A DNA stretch of 64,000 bases from positions 13,318,147 through 13,382,146 of the forward strand of contig NC_133297.1 of NCBI RefSeq assembly GCF_005239225.2. The letters run 5' to 3'. The position numbers were made by a program, and so were the translations under genes. Each line of letters begins with the position of its first letter. The stretch's first letter is position 1. The notes beneath the pieces were generated by a model. The model was not told the DNA's origin. It made no database searches and was given only the letters and a program-made list of their open reading frames with translations. Origin of the DNA: Populus alba (Eukaryota; Streptophyta; Magnoliopsida; Malpighiales; Salicaceae). Positions 40,001 through 51,340 of this stretch are shown here, piece after piece.

Positions 40001-43000
40001 GAGCTTAACTATTTCTTAGCATTTGAATTAATGAGTTGACTTTAATCACAGATATGCATCCCAGCATCTCACAAAGCCACTTCTTATGACGCACTTAAAA
40101 AAATGCAAAACAGGATATAATTATATCAGTGTTGAATAAATGTCAAACTATATCTAGTGTAAGGTAATGCAATTTCCCACATTCAGGATGCATGGCACCA
40201 TCTTACAGAGCCATACTTTGTGAGGCAATTACAACTTACCAATTGGAATAGTCATTGCCTTCAATTTGATCTATGTGTGACTAATATATATATATGTTTC
40301 ATGCAATGTCTCACATTGGACACGAGAAGATGTTTTGATCTTTATATCCCGGACTACTTACTAGCCACTCCCTAATTATAATGAGTGTTGAATTGGCATC
40401 TATTCATAGAAACCTCAGTCCCTACTTTTTGCAAGTTATCCAATTAGCTGTATAGTTTATTTTATTCAGGAAGGCTGTCAGCAAACCACTGAGACGGTTA
40501 TGAGGCTTGGGCTTTATCCAACAAAGCTTTTGTAGACCACTGTCGCTTTATACTGTCCATTTGCATTTATATCCCACAATATATATAATTAAAATAGAAA
40601 TATTAAGGTGAATTTTGCTCCTTTCTCTAATCAATTCTTTTTCCTAATGGTTACATATTAAACATAACATATGTTTTCCACTCAAAAGAACAAAGAAAGA
40701 GAGAATTTACTTTAAATGTCAATTGCAATTAAGGAGCAAGTTGGACAAAAATTAATTTAAGCAAATTCATTTATTGGAATGTTCTCCAACGATGAGGCTT
40801 TGTTTAACCTATGGGTCTATTTTTTGGGGACAGGGGACTAAAGTATTAACTAATTATTTTTAAATTGAAGAGATTATAGCATTTAGAAGTCTTGAGCAGA
40901 AATATTTAGAATTCTTTGTAGAACATGCTCTGTTTGTTTGGATCCCAGATGTTTTGATCCTTTTTGTTTTAAGTTTGTCCTGCTTCTGTTTGGGTTCATC
41001 TGTGTATATAGTCACACAGTGGGCTTTATAACTTTGTATTACCTCATGTACTAATTTCTTTCAAATACTCGCCGCATTTGGAGTGACAGCTAAATGTTCT
41101 TGTTTGATCTCCATTTATCATTTATGAAGTAGTGTTTTGACTTAACAACCTTCCCCTTTCCCATTTCTTAATTAATTAGTTGTTTAACTTCGTAATTTTT
41201 GCTTATAGTGGGTGGTCAATGGAGAAATCTGTATTGGATTGTTTGCATTAAGGGATATCAAAAAGGTATGCTCACACCTTGTGTTAATTATATCTTGTGC
41301 TTTTCCATCTGAGCCATAGTTGGCATAGTTTTTCTTTCCTCACTTTTCGGTTACTTTCTTCTTGCTATAGAATCACATGGAGTCATAGAATGCATCTCTT
41401 CTTCAAGGGGATAATCTGAAAATTGAAAGTTTAAAGCCTGTATTTTCACTTTACCTCCTTTTTTGTTTTTGTAAAACTATTTTTAAGTTTAATTTAGTTT
41501 ACAACCACGTCCTCATCTCTGCTAAATGTTTAAAGGGCTGGAAATGATTGGGTGACTAGTTTTATGAATATCATATTCTATGATTGGCGTGACTGTTACA
41601 TGATATTTGGTCTGTAAAAGAAATTTATTGGTTATTGTGTGGAATACGCATGTTCATTTCCACTGTTGGTTTGTGGGGAGTTCATAAATTGTGGTGGATT
41701 TTGTAACTTGAGGTTGAGGTCCTTCAAAAGGCATAACCAAGTTGATTGATCATGTTGTTGCCTTTGTGTTTGGCCAATAAAAAGATGTTATATTGGCTTC
41801 TTTAATCATTTTAAAATAAAATTATTCCTTAAGGGGTGGACTTTGTGTAGTTAATTGCTGCCATTTCTTCTATGTATCCTTCTGAAAGTTAAGTGACTTA
41901 TCTAATTTATTTCTGCTAAATCAATTGGTTGAAGATTGCTGAGCACAACAAACCTTCAACCATCCAATAGTTTAGCTCAATAACAATTTGAAGGTTTTAG
42001 TTAAAATTCAGATGAAAAAACTTTGGAGATGCCTGTCTTTCAGAGAAAGGTGTACTGGTTTACAAAGAGCCTCGATGTTTCTGCAGAAAGCATTAGACTT
42101 TGCAATGCCTCACTGCACGCCTACCATAAAAAGCACCTTTTGTCACGGCCACTTACATCTGCCCTTTCATTTTCACATGCATGCTTTATATTTTTCACAA
42201 GCATGGTTTTATTTATTTATTTGCAGGGTGAAGAGGTGACATTTGACTACAACTATGTAAGAGTGGTTGGGGCTGCTGCTAAAAGATGCTATTGTGGTTC
42301 ACCTCAATGTCAAGGCTATATTGGTGGTGATCCAACTAGCTCTGAAGTAACTGATCAAGTTGATTCGGATGAAGAATTTCCTGAACCTGTAATGCTTGAA
42401 GATGGGGAAGTTGGAGATGGCTTAAAATATAAAATATCCAAAACCAGTTTCTTTGGTTTATCAAAAGGTAGGGAAATGGAATCCAAAACAGCAGTTGGGA
42501 ACTTGGAGGTTGCCACTGAAATTAAGGATTCAATGAACCAATCAACTCTTGCCATTTCTCAATCACCCAGTGAATCAGAAATGAATGGCTTACCTGGAGA
42601 TTTTTCTTCCTCAAGTAAACGAGTAGAAATCTCCCCACAGACTGAAGACATGACAACCCAACCCCCACCTGCTGTTCAGCAGGAGATTTCCATGGAAGAG
42701 ATGATGGATAAATCCTTGTATTCCAGTCAAAAGTTGAAGACTTCTCTGACCTCAGTGCTCACCAAACCATTGCCTGATGACATTATGATTAACAGGAAGT
42801 CTAAATCTGCCACAGCTGAAAACAAGCGGGTTTTTGTTAAATCTCGTTTTATTATTAAAACTCCACCCCAATCTGGTCTAATTAAGAAAGGAAAGCCTGC
42901 CAACAATTTTATAAACATAAATAAGGTTCAGACAACAACCAACAAACCTCATATGCCGCCCATCAAACCCAAAAAATTATCGGAAAGTACCTCAGATGGC

Positions 43001-46000
43001 CATTTTGAAGCAGGTTGGGATCCTCCTCATTCTTATCTTTTTGGTCAAGATGGTATTATGTGCAATGCTTTAATGATTAATGCCTTTGAATATTTTCAGT
43101 TCAGGAGAAACTAAACGAGTTGTTGGATTCTGAGGGTGGCATAAGCAAGCGGAAAGTAAGTAACTTATTGAATAGTTTTCTCAAGGTTTTGGCTGTTTCT
43201 TAATGCTAGTTAATAGCCCAAAGCGCAATACAGCCTTTGGATGTAGCTGATGCTCACTTGTGGGCTTTAACATCTCTCTCTCTCTAAATCTTTCCCTTTT
43301 TATTCTTTTTAGATTTTTAACTATTAGTTTGTACATTTGCCATACTTATGTGTGTCTGTGCATTTCCATTGTGTGATGAAGCCATGCTCTTTTTCCACAA
43401 GAAAAATGTTCGCATTTGATTTGTTTTAATAACGCTTCTCCAGTATTCAGATTTTTCATTTTTATTGACTAAAATTATTTGCAATGATGTGTTGAGTTGT
43501 CTCTAAAATTATTGAAAAATTTACGTGTTTTATGCATTTCTGCTGACTGTCCATATTATTTTTATTTCATTTTATGACAGGATGCCCCCAAAGGCTACTT
43601 GAAACTTCTCCTCCTCACTGCAGCTTCTGGTGCTATTAGAAATGGTGAAGCAATTCAGAGGTAATATACAATTATCTTGCCTTCTTATTTCTTATTTCTA
43701 CCATACATCAAGATCATGGCTTTTGGAATATAATAATTCCTTTTCATATTAGGTGAACCTTGAAAAGGACTCATGCTGGATGATTGTACGAGGTCTTGAT
43801 TTAATTGCTTAGCTTTTTTTGTTTTGCAGTAATCGAGAGCTTTCAATGATACTTGATGCACTCTTGAAAACTAGATCCCGAATGGTACTGATGGATATAA
43901 TTGAAAAAAATTGTAAGAGTTTCCTCCTTTTGCATAGCATACAAACCAATCTTCACTGAGGAATTCGTTCTGTTGCACCTTTAGTTGCTTAAAGAATAAC
44001 CACATTTGCTTTCTTTCAGGTTTACGGATGCTTCACAACATAATGAAGCAGTACAGAATGGATTTTAAAAAGATTCCAATTCTTCGAAAGCTTCTAAAGG
44101 TACACACCTTGGCTGCTTCATTATAGATATAGCATACCCAGCACCTTTATTGTGCGCCCAAACATGTGTCAAATGCACATCCTGGTATTCAAAGTTGATT
44201 TACCTACAGAAACACTCACATTTATATTATTGCTGTCATTTAAGTGCAAATATTGCATGCCAAAAAAGTTTTATGGTATACTTTTTTTTTTCCAGATAGA
44301 TAATGCTAACCCTTCATGGTTCAACATTGCAAAACTGTTAAAATAGATAATTTATTGGCTGTGGTGGCTATCAAATGAGAAACTATTAATGGTACTAGGT
44401 AATGGCATTCCTTTTCAGTTTTGTGTAGAAAATCTTTTTTTAACCCTGAGACTCTTTCCATGATGGCACATCTGTTCATCTTCAGAAACATGCTTGCAAC
44501 TTGAATTATTTCAAGGGAACTGTCATGTAGAACATGATAAGAAAAACTTTCTAGAATTTCAAAAGCATGTTCTTAACTGACTTCTTTGCAGGTTTTAGAG
44601 TATTTGGCCGTTAGGGAGATACTTACATTGGAACATATAAACGGAGGTCCTCCTTGTCCTGGAATGGAAAGGTTAGATTATTCATCTGGTTTTTAAATAG
44701 TAAATATTTAGTTTGCTTGGGATCATTTGTGTGGTAGTGGTGATCTTGTTTCTTCTCTAGTACGTCTTAGTTGGAGGAAATCATCATGAGGGGATGCTGA
44801 TTCAATTTTGGTGGTCTGGAACTTATTATATATGGTACTAAAATGGATGGTAGGGTTCTCTTAGGCTGGGATGTTGGTTTTGTGAAATGAAAATGAACAG
44901 AGGAGTGATGTCGTTTGATGTAGATGTTATTTGCCAAGGGAATTGACCTTCATCTAGAAGCAAATAAAAAGTCAGATAAGTTGACATAGTGATTCTTCCC
45001 CAAACAAGTAAATCTTTATAAGATTGAAAAGGGGTAGGAACCCTGGGCTCCTGAAGCACTCATTACTGAGCAAAAATGTGAAGTATACAAGTGAAGCTAC
45101 ATTAGATTTGTGAAATGAACTGAACAGAGGCAGTATGTTATCTGGTGTAGAAGTAACAAGGAGCAGATTCTGAAGTGACTGACCTTCATCTGGAAGCAAT
45201 GAAAAGTTACAAAGAGGGGCTTATCTTGTGGTTCTTTTCCCCATCAAGTCTATATAAAAGGACGACAAAAGGGAAGCAACTCTTGGACACCTGAAGTTTA
45301 CGTTACTGAGGAAATATGCTAAGTGTACAATTGAAGCTACATAAACTCATTATGGGATAAATAAGCAAAGAATTGAAATGAAATTCTGTGAGGAGCCTGC
45401 GTTTTTATTTTTATGTTTACTGACCCTTATAGGAATAGGGAATTTACCACTGGTTAAAAAAGATAGGTAAGTTGATGACTGCCTTGGACAAAGTACTGGA
45501 AGTTCCATCCAAGGGCTGCAAACCTCTTTCATTCATTATATCTATAATCGTCATCTGATCATAAGGGTTGATTGTTGAATTTGATTTGAGTTGTTAATTC
45601 CACAGGCCATGCTTTTAAGGCTGTGTTTGGGAGGGTTGAAGATGGGTGGAAAGGTGTTTTAACTTGTTTGGGAGAGGAAAGGAGAATAGGGAGAGATTAT
45701 TTGGATGAAAAATGTTCATGGACCCACAAAATATAATTTCTAAAGGAGAAAGGTTTTTTTTTTTTTGGGTGGGGGGTGGGTGGGGGTTGAGTTGAGATTT
45801 ATGCTCTTCATTTACCCTTAACTAAGAATTGTTGTAGTATTTAAGGTGAAGGGCATAACGGTAATTTCAACACAAAATAATGTTTTCCATTCTATTTCTT
45901 TTTGTACCAAACAGAGGAAAACTCTATTTCTTCTAGTTTCTTTCCTTTCATTTTTTCTCCTTTCAAGTAAGAGGTAGAAAATAATTTTTTTTCTGATTAT

Positions 46001-48069
46001 TTTCTTTTCTTCTATTTTCATTTCCTCCATTTTCTTCCTTCCCTCGTTTTGCTTCCAGACATAGCCTAAAGGAACTTCACCATTGCTGCACTTAGTTTCT
46101 GGTTTCTGTTTTTATCTCTCAAGACAGCCAAATTCTTTCAGCTAATGATTTCTTGCCATGCAATTAAAAAATGATGCTTTTGCTCATGTGCTATTCATGC
46201 AGCTTTAGAGAGTCCATGCTGTCCCTGACAGAGCACAATGACAAACAGGTATTGTCTTAGACTCTCGCATCCAAGACTGGTTGCTTTTTACTTTTCCAAG
46301 ACACCCCCTAACAAATGCACACCATTCTGAGGTTGATCCCTCTGTACCAAAATCCGAGTCTTGTTTGACAATATAAATATTTTAAGTGAAAAAATTTACA
46401 CTTCAGATCTTGGGTGATTTCTTAGTTCAGTGATAATAATCCTTTGGCTTGCAACCGCCCAAGGGTACATGGTTTCAACTTTGAGAGCAACCATTTAAGC
46501 AAAATGCTGAAGGATAAGACTGACTCCGAACTCTCTCGTGACACCTTTCTTCAACTCAATAATTATTGAGCTGTGGTTTCATTTAAAAGTACTGAAAATG
46601 CCAATTTTGACCTTATATATTAAAATGTGATTAAAGAATTTCTGACCCTGATAAGGCTTGATAATAAAAACAGTGTTGTGGGCATTAAATTTTTACAGTG
46701 GACAAGTATTGTTGGATTTCTTTGGACAGTGCTATTTTTTATTTGGAATGTTGCTTTTAAATTTATAGGATCGCCTCTTGCAGTTTTCGTTGTGATTCTG
46801 AATTGTTAGAGATAAAAGCAATGAGTAATAAATTAATGTGTCCTTGGGTTTGAAATTTGATCTTTAATGAATTAATACGTGTGTACATAGGTTCATCAAA
46901 TTGCACGAAGTTTTCGAGATAGATGGATCCCTAGACATGTCAGAAAACTTGGCTATATGGATAGGGATGGTGGTAGGATGGAGATTCAGAGAGGTTCAAA
47001 CTGCAACAAGGTTTTAGCTTCTCATAGTCATTGGCATGATCAGGGTGTAAGACACTTGGAAGCACTGAGTGGTACGGTGGAATCAAACCTAGCAACAACC
47101 TCAGTGGGCACTGCTGTCCATGAGGACAGCTCTGCGAACCGTGTAGGTAGTGGTACAAGAACTCGGAAGCGTAAAAGCCGTTGGGATCAACCAGCTGAGG
47201 AAAACATAGCTTCCAGATCTCTACAGCATGTTGAACAGAATGAGTCTGGGTTATTACAACAATCTGAATCCAACACATTACCTGAGTTAAGTAAAGAAGT
47301 GCCAGATCATGCAGACAAGGCAGGTGGAGAGTACAGTTATTGCCCTCATTGTGTTCACAGTTATTGTTGGCAAGATGAAGCTAGTGGTGCCGATAATGGA
47401 AGGCAGAATATTCATGAGGATGTTCCACCAGGATTCTCATCTCCTATTGACCCCACTCTTGTGTCCATTGCTTCTTCTACTGTTGATGATCTCCCTCACC
47501 AAAATGTTTTCCATTTGAAGTTTCCTGTTGGTGTGGTTGTTGGCCTTCCACAGAGGAAATTCAATTCCCGCTTTCCTGTCTCGTATGGAATTCCGTTGCC
47601 TGTTGTGCAGCAATTAGGGTCACCTCTGGCTGAAACTGTAGAGGGTTGGATTGTTGCTCCTGGCACGCCTTTCCATCCTTTTCCGCCATTACCACCACTT
47701 CCCTCCTGTAAGAAAGGGACTCTGCCATCTGCTATGAACTCTATGGAGATTGATGACACTGCAGATCGAGGGAAACAGGACTGCTATGATCGCACCACTT
47801 GTCTGGATGAAAATAGTCCAAGCACGACTGGTGCTAACCAACCAGACGTGAACAGTCCAGGTCCGAAAGACCATCAAACATTTAAACGTGCAAGGGGGTC
47901 TTATGATTTGGGTAGGAGGTACTTTAGGCAACAGAAGTGGACTAAAATGCTTCCTCCATGGGTTCGGAGTAGGAATGGGTGGGGATGCATTGGAGACAAC
48001 TCGAGAGGTGGAATGTGCAGCACTGACTTGGGAAGTCTAACAAATGAACAGAGAAACTCGTATTATTGA
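31028..48069 (+). CDS. SDG8: Histone H3K36 methyltransferase, SDG8/ASHH2/EFS type (CW, AWS, SET, post-SET)
   Basis: Seventeen exons: 31028-34484, 34579-34822, 36123-36283, 36407-36486, 37845-37979, 38074-38190, 38839-38931, 39493-39570, 41209-41265, 42227-43013, 43100-43155, 43581-43660, 43830-43912, 44020-44099, 44592-44671, 46203-46248, 46891-48069, giving about 2270 residues against about 1800 in Arabidopsis. The 1152-codon first exon is disordered, with a degenerate repeat array. The CW zinc finger begins near residue 1203 ([14 protein letters not shown]) and should read H3K4 methylation. A Cys-rich AWS domain (residues 1315-1359, CYCKAPVGG to [11 protein letters not shown]) leads to [30 protein letters not shown] (about 1444) and [10 protein letters not shown]. 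Post-SET is [15 protein letters not shown]. All catalytic motifs are intact. The family deposits H3K36me2/3 in transcribed genes and controls FLC, branching and carotenoid genes. The C-terminal exon contains [13 protein letters not shown] and [11 protein letters not shown]. Confidence 0.96.
31471..32820 (+). repeat. Degenerate coding repeat array in SDG8 exon 1
   Basis: About seven diverged units of roughly 55-70 residues in the disordered N-terminal part. Each has a subset of: (C/G)xQQDDQxDDKN, then VQGVMEE, then DGLAxVETD, then (C/Y)EMxAELxPVN, then a (P)RN boundary. VQGVM/VQGTM/VQGVI/IQGVM appears about six times. Confidence 0.8.
34823..36122 (+). other. SDG8 intron 2, interrupting the CW domain
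   Basis: A 1300-base intron splits the CW domain immediately after SQTHHQ (the Trp codon is split). It holds an antisense LINE relic, listed separately. Confidence 0.85.
34920..35760 (-). mobile_element. Decayed LINE fragment (zf-RVT region), antisense in SDG8 intron 2
   Basis: Translated on the minus strand in broken frames, 35560-35300 gives IWEA, stop, VPVRSRIFF, then ECLCH and SIFFWQC...SLWN. This is the order seen at the zf-RVT end of plant L1-type reverse transcriptases (Trp start, P-x-[KR] block, CxxC, HLFxxC, W). Several stops and frame breaks show it is dead. The minus-strand 3' end is followed by an AATAAA-like, A/T-rich tail near 34930. Confidence 0.55.
36487..37844 (+). other. 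SDG8 intron 4
   Basis: A 1358-base intron just before the AWS exon. It carries a foldback inverted repeat (36985-37146) and a 103-codon antisense open frame (37192-37500) with no recognised domain. Confidence 0.8.
36985..37146. repeat. Foldback inverted repeat in SDG8 intron 4
   Basis: Left arm starts atagcctaagctgtgatta (from about 36985) and right arm ends taatcatggcttaggctat (to about 37146). The arms are roughly 52-55 bases with a handful of mismatches, and the loop is about 50 bases. The transcript of either strand would fold into a long hairpin. Confidence 0.85.
38191..38838 (+). other. SDG8 intron 6
   Basis: A 648-base intron inside the SET domain. About one third of it is the MITE-like element at 38463-38680; nothing else was recognised. 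Confidence 0.75.
38463..38680. mobile_element. MITE-like element in SDG8 intron 6
   Basis: Ends are inverted: left gagtgtttgggagtgcggta, right caccacaataccaaacacac. The interior has the family core ttttgatatgttgatgtc and attttgatgcattttcatgt with acacttttgaaaagcac. This is the only copy here where both ends are readily seen. Confidence 0.75.
39571..41208 (+). other. SDG8 intron 8
   Basis: The longest intron (1638 bases) lies directly after the NHSCDPNC exon of the SET domain. Its first third contains a tandem duplication (39841-40070). The rest is AT-rich with no recognised element. Confidence 0.75.
39841..40070. repeat. Tandem duplication with flanking inverted decamers in SDG8 intron 8
   Basis: The phrase aataaagagcttaactattt followed by cttag[tc]atttgaatta occurs twice with a period near 88 bases. 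The whole is framed by gctgggatgc (39842) and its exact complement gcatcccagc (about 40056). Confidence 0.8.
41266..42226 (+). other. SDG8 intron 9
   Basis: A 961-base intron that ends at the exon encoding the last SET motif and post-SET. An open frame runs from 42023 through the acceptor into the exon, but its intronic part has no family similarity. Confidence 0.75.
44868..45350. repeat. Diverged tandem repeat in SDG8 intron 15
   Basis: Two copies of about 235 bases share gtgaaatgaa..gaacagagg, gaccttcatct[ag]gaagcaa, cttccccatcaag-like and gttactgag..aaatatg phrases, and each ends in gaagctacat. Divergence is substantial, so the duplication is old. Confidence 0.75.
45615..46071. mobile_element. 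MITE with terminal inverted repeats in SDG8 intron 15
   Basis: Left end aaggctgtgtttgggagg and right end cttccagacatagcctaaag are inverted relatives (GGCTRTGTYTGG). Inside, both arms are purine/pyrimidine-rich and complementary in character (ggagaggaaaggagaatag versus tttcatttcctccattttc). It is about 455 bases with no coding capacity. A target duplication could not be fixed. Confidence 0.65.
46249..46890 (+). other. SDG8 intron 16
   Basis: A 642-base intron. Around 46425-46560 it holds a phrase-like stretch (cttagttcagtgataataat, then ggtacatggtttcaac) that resembles a common plant genomic repeat, not a functional tRNA. Confidence 0.6.
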
Positions 48070-49960
48070 CAGGATGTAAGCTGTAGAGTGGAGAAAGCTG
48101 GCAAGTTCTTAATCAGCATGCACAGCGTCTAAATGGGCATTGATTTTTTAGGAAATGCTCTGAAGAGGAGCTGAATTTTCACCATACTTTAAATGTATTC
48201 CCGATTCTTTTTCAAGCTTTTATTTTCAATGGAAAATTCATTCATTTCAGAATTTCGATCCTCATACACAAAATTGCGATGCTAAAGCTGAGGGGAAAGT
48301 GTGCTTCTATCTGGCAATGTCTTCTGTCGTGCTGATCCATTTGCTCACACCTCGAAGAGGTAGGTAGTCTTGTTTTTCTCAACATTTTGTCATAAGAGTA
48401 CTATTGTTGATCGTTGGAATAAAAGATAACCAATTTATTGGCATCTTGCGTTGGAAAAGAAAGGTCTTTGATGATATGAAACGTGAAAGATGATTGTGTT
48501 GTTCATTGGCTTCTTGATTCTTACAATTACTTATTTGACTTGGATGGTGCAAATTCTCCATCATTTAGTTTCATGGATATTGGTGGAGTTCCGATCCCAA
48601 ATAGAACAGTAGTTGCTACAGTAATTCTTTGACCTAGTCAGTCGATGGCTTGTCGTTACAACCAAGTGAATTGTCTTGTCATGAAATCAATAGATTCCAG
48701 CTTTTCTTACCGTGACTTGTGTGATTTGGAGCTCCTTTTTGGTATACTTACACGTTGATTTTGTAGAATCTTACGTGTCCATAACACATACGTTCACAGC
48801 AAAAGATTAATGGTGTGCAGTGTGCACCTAACCAGCTCCTCAGGTACAAAGCTAATTCATGTTGCTTGTCCACATCCCCTTTTCCTTCTTTTTGCAAGAG
48901 CACCGAGCTCGCAGCTCTTTAACAAACAAGATTATTGTTTTAATGTCTCGTAGATTGCCCTTCTTTTTTAGCAGCAGAAAGAGTGCTACTATCACATTGA
49001 AATCTCTTAAAGATGGTATGTTGTCTTGTGATACAGTGGGGCGAAAATGCTTGATGCCTGAAGAAAACTGCCACTTATGTGTGTACTGTGATTGAACACT
49101 TGGTGTACTTGGTGTACTAAACACTTATGTGGCCAATAGCACAGGAAATTACTCTTGTGATTAGCATTTATGGTATGTTGTGATTTCATCTATAAATGGC
49201 AGTCTCGCCAATTGTTTAGATGTTGGGCGTGGCTGATTTCTGCTGTCCTTACTTATCCTCCCTATAATTCCTGCATACTGAATTTAGAGCAAGCTTCACC
49301 ATGACATATTTCAATATATTTCTCAATAAAAAATATACAAACACTGCCGAGAACACCTAGCCCCACAAGATACAGGCCAACTACATAAACTGGCTTGCAT
49401 TCAATTCCTTGCTTGCTTGTTATATACTCCTTTTCAATTCGTCGAGGCTTCCAAACCCTATCATGATTATTATTGTTTTTTTTTCCTATAAAGCACGCAA
49501 CACATGTTGATGCATCTACCAAGCTTATGACACAACACAAAACAAAGTCCAGGTCCAAATTCTAATGGGCCATGGAATGCAGTTGGAGGCCCGAAACCCA
49601 AATACGAGTTACATCACTTTGACCTAATCACTCTGCTGGGTTTGGGTGGGTGCGCACAACTTGCAAACAACCCTTGATAGAACTTCAAAATGTACCTAGC
49701 TCCCCACTCAGTCCACCAAGACCACTCGCAGGTTTTGAAGCTAAAAAATCCCGTCGTCTCGTCAAAAAGAAGATAAAGACAAAGCATTGACTTTGTCGAT
49801 CATTTGAATCTGATTCCCTGGCCTCTACAGACTTGCTTGGAAACCCTTTGAATGGAAGGGACTTTTCCCATATCGGACCAGCCACCCCTTCACCAGCCTT
49901 TTGTCTTTTCTTTCGGTACGAAGTATATTAAGTTTTCCCCGCCCAGATACAGGACAAGAC
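48070..49960. other. SDG8 3' UTR and downstream intergenic
   Basis: The first 200-300 bases after the SDG8 stop are presumably its 3' UTR. The rest has moderate AT content and short open frames with no recognised domain. Confidence 0.45.
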
Positions 49961-51340
49961 TGGAATTGTATTTGTTTTTGTATTTAAAAAAAAAAAAGTT
50001 TATTTCTCGTTTTAAATTAATATATTTTTAGATTATTTTAATGTGTTGATGTGGATAATAATTTTTAAAAATAAAAAAAATATATATTATTTTAATATAT
50101 TTTTAAATAAAAAAATAAACAAAATTATATTTAAATGTAAACGCATTTGAATGTAAACATATCCGAAAGGCACGACGGTCGGACAGGAGAAGTCCAGCCC
50201 TAAAATGACTCCACCTATTTCTAATACAATTGGTATTTAACATTAAATAATTTCATGTTCTCTTTTCATAATTAACCTCGTAAAAGGGTGTTAAGAATGC
50301 TTATGCCAAGTGGATTACTCGCGTGATAATATCATTTCTACTTAACATTACATCATTAACCATTAAAATCATCTTTTTTCATTCATTTTTTTTAAATAGA
50401 CATAAATAAAAATAAAATAAAATTTATGACTCATCAAAAATTATAAAAATATCTTTATTTAGAATTTTTTTTTCATACTTATATTTATTTTTTTTAAAAA
50501 AATAAACTCGATAAATAATTAATAAAATACTACTATTTTTTTTCATTATTATCAAATTTCTCCTTATCATAAAATTCTTCTCACTCTATTCTTATATTCA
50601 TTCGAGTTAGCACTGGTCATTACGAGATAAGACAAATTCTAATTTTGTCTGCTGATATTTTGTTCGGAAATATGATTATGATTTTTTTTTAAAGTGTTTT
50701 TTATTTAGAAATATATCAAGATAATATTTTTTTTAAATTAACGCATCAAAATAATCTAAAAATACTAAAAAAAATTAATTTAAAGAAAAACATTTATGAA
50801 ATAAAAACTTTATATCTATCAATTCACTTAATGTATAATATTGAAAAATAATTGGTCTGTGGTAATCATGCAATAACTGTTAGGCTCGTAAAAAATTCGC
50901 TTGACAGTAGTTTTCAAAAGATACGACTAAGTCTCTTCTGTTGAAAGTTCCACGGCCAACATATGAAATTGCAAAACCTAACAACGAATGACCTGCGACT
51001 CTGAGCATAATATCAAAATAATATCATAACAAATAAAAAAAAATACAAAGCTTAATTAAAAAGGAATCCCAACAAATAAATAGAGTAAGCCTGAGTTAAA
51101 TTGCAAAACCTACGATACCGGATCATGAGATGAAGATAATCTCATTAGAAGTAATCAAGAATAAAATATGAAGCTTATTTTTAAACCAACCCAATATTAA
51201 AAAATAAAATGAAAAGATGATGTCATACTATACTGACTCATGCTATTGCATGAAATTAATGACCCAGGTAATGAACATGATTTCAGTAAGTTAATTGAAC
51301 AATTTATTTATTTCCTTTTCCTTTTCTTATTTCTCCTTCA
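49960..51340. other. Intergenic, AT-rich, with two short AT-rich elements
   Basis: Elements at about 49965-50165 and, in opposite orientation, 50685-50800. The remainder is AT-rich with no gene. Confidence 0.5.
49965..50165. repeat. Short AT-rich MITE-like element
   Basis: Core gattattttaatgtgttgat followed by an A-rich half with attattttaatatattttt. Confidence 0.6.

Larger units (their letters stand above)
44672..46202 (+). other. SDG8 intron 15
   Basis: A 1531-base intron that holds a diverged tandem repeat (about 44868-45350) and a terminal-inverted-repeat element (45615-46071). Confidence 0.8.

Noticed and set aside
42023..42226. Upstream extension of the SDG8 exon 10 open frame
   Set aside because: The extension is intronic: the acceptor at 42226 joins KK to [11 protein letters not shown] exactly as in the family, and the extension has no similarity.
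44152..44346. Possible extra SDG8 exon in intron 14
   Set aside because: Exons 14 and 15 join in frame without it, and its peptide has no counterpart in the family.
46428..46560. tRNA-like phrase with ttagttcagtgataa and ggtttcaac
   Set aside because: Spacing is wrong for a tRNA and no acceptor stem pairs; it looks like an interspersed repeat.
49866..49935. Upstream sequence element-like tcccatatcg followed by a tatatta, as in plant snRNA promoters
   Set aside because: The distance to the TATA-like site is too long for both Pol II and Pol III snRNA genes, and no snRNA sequence follows.
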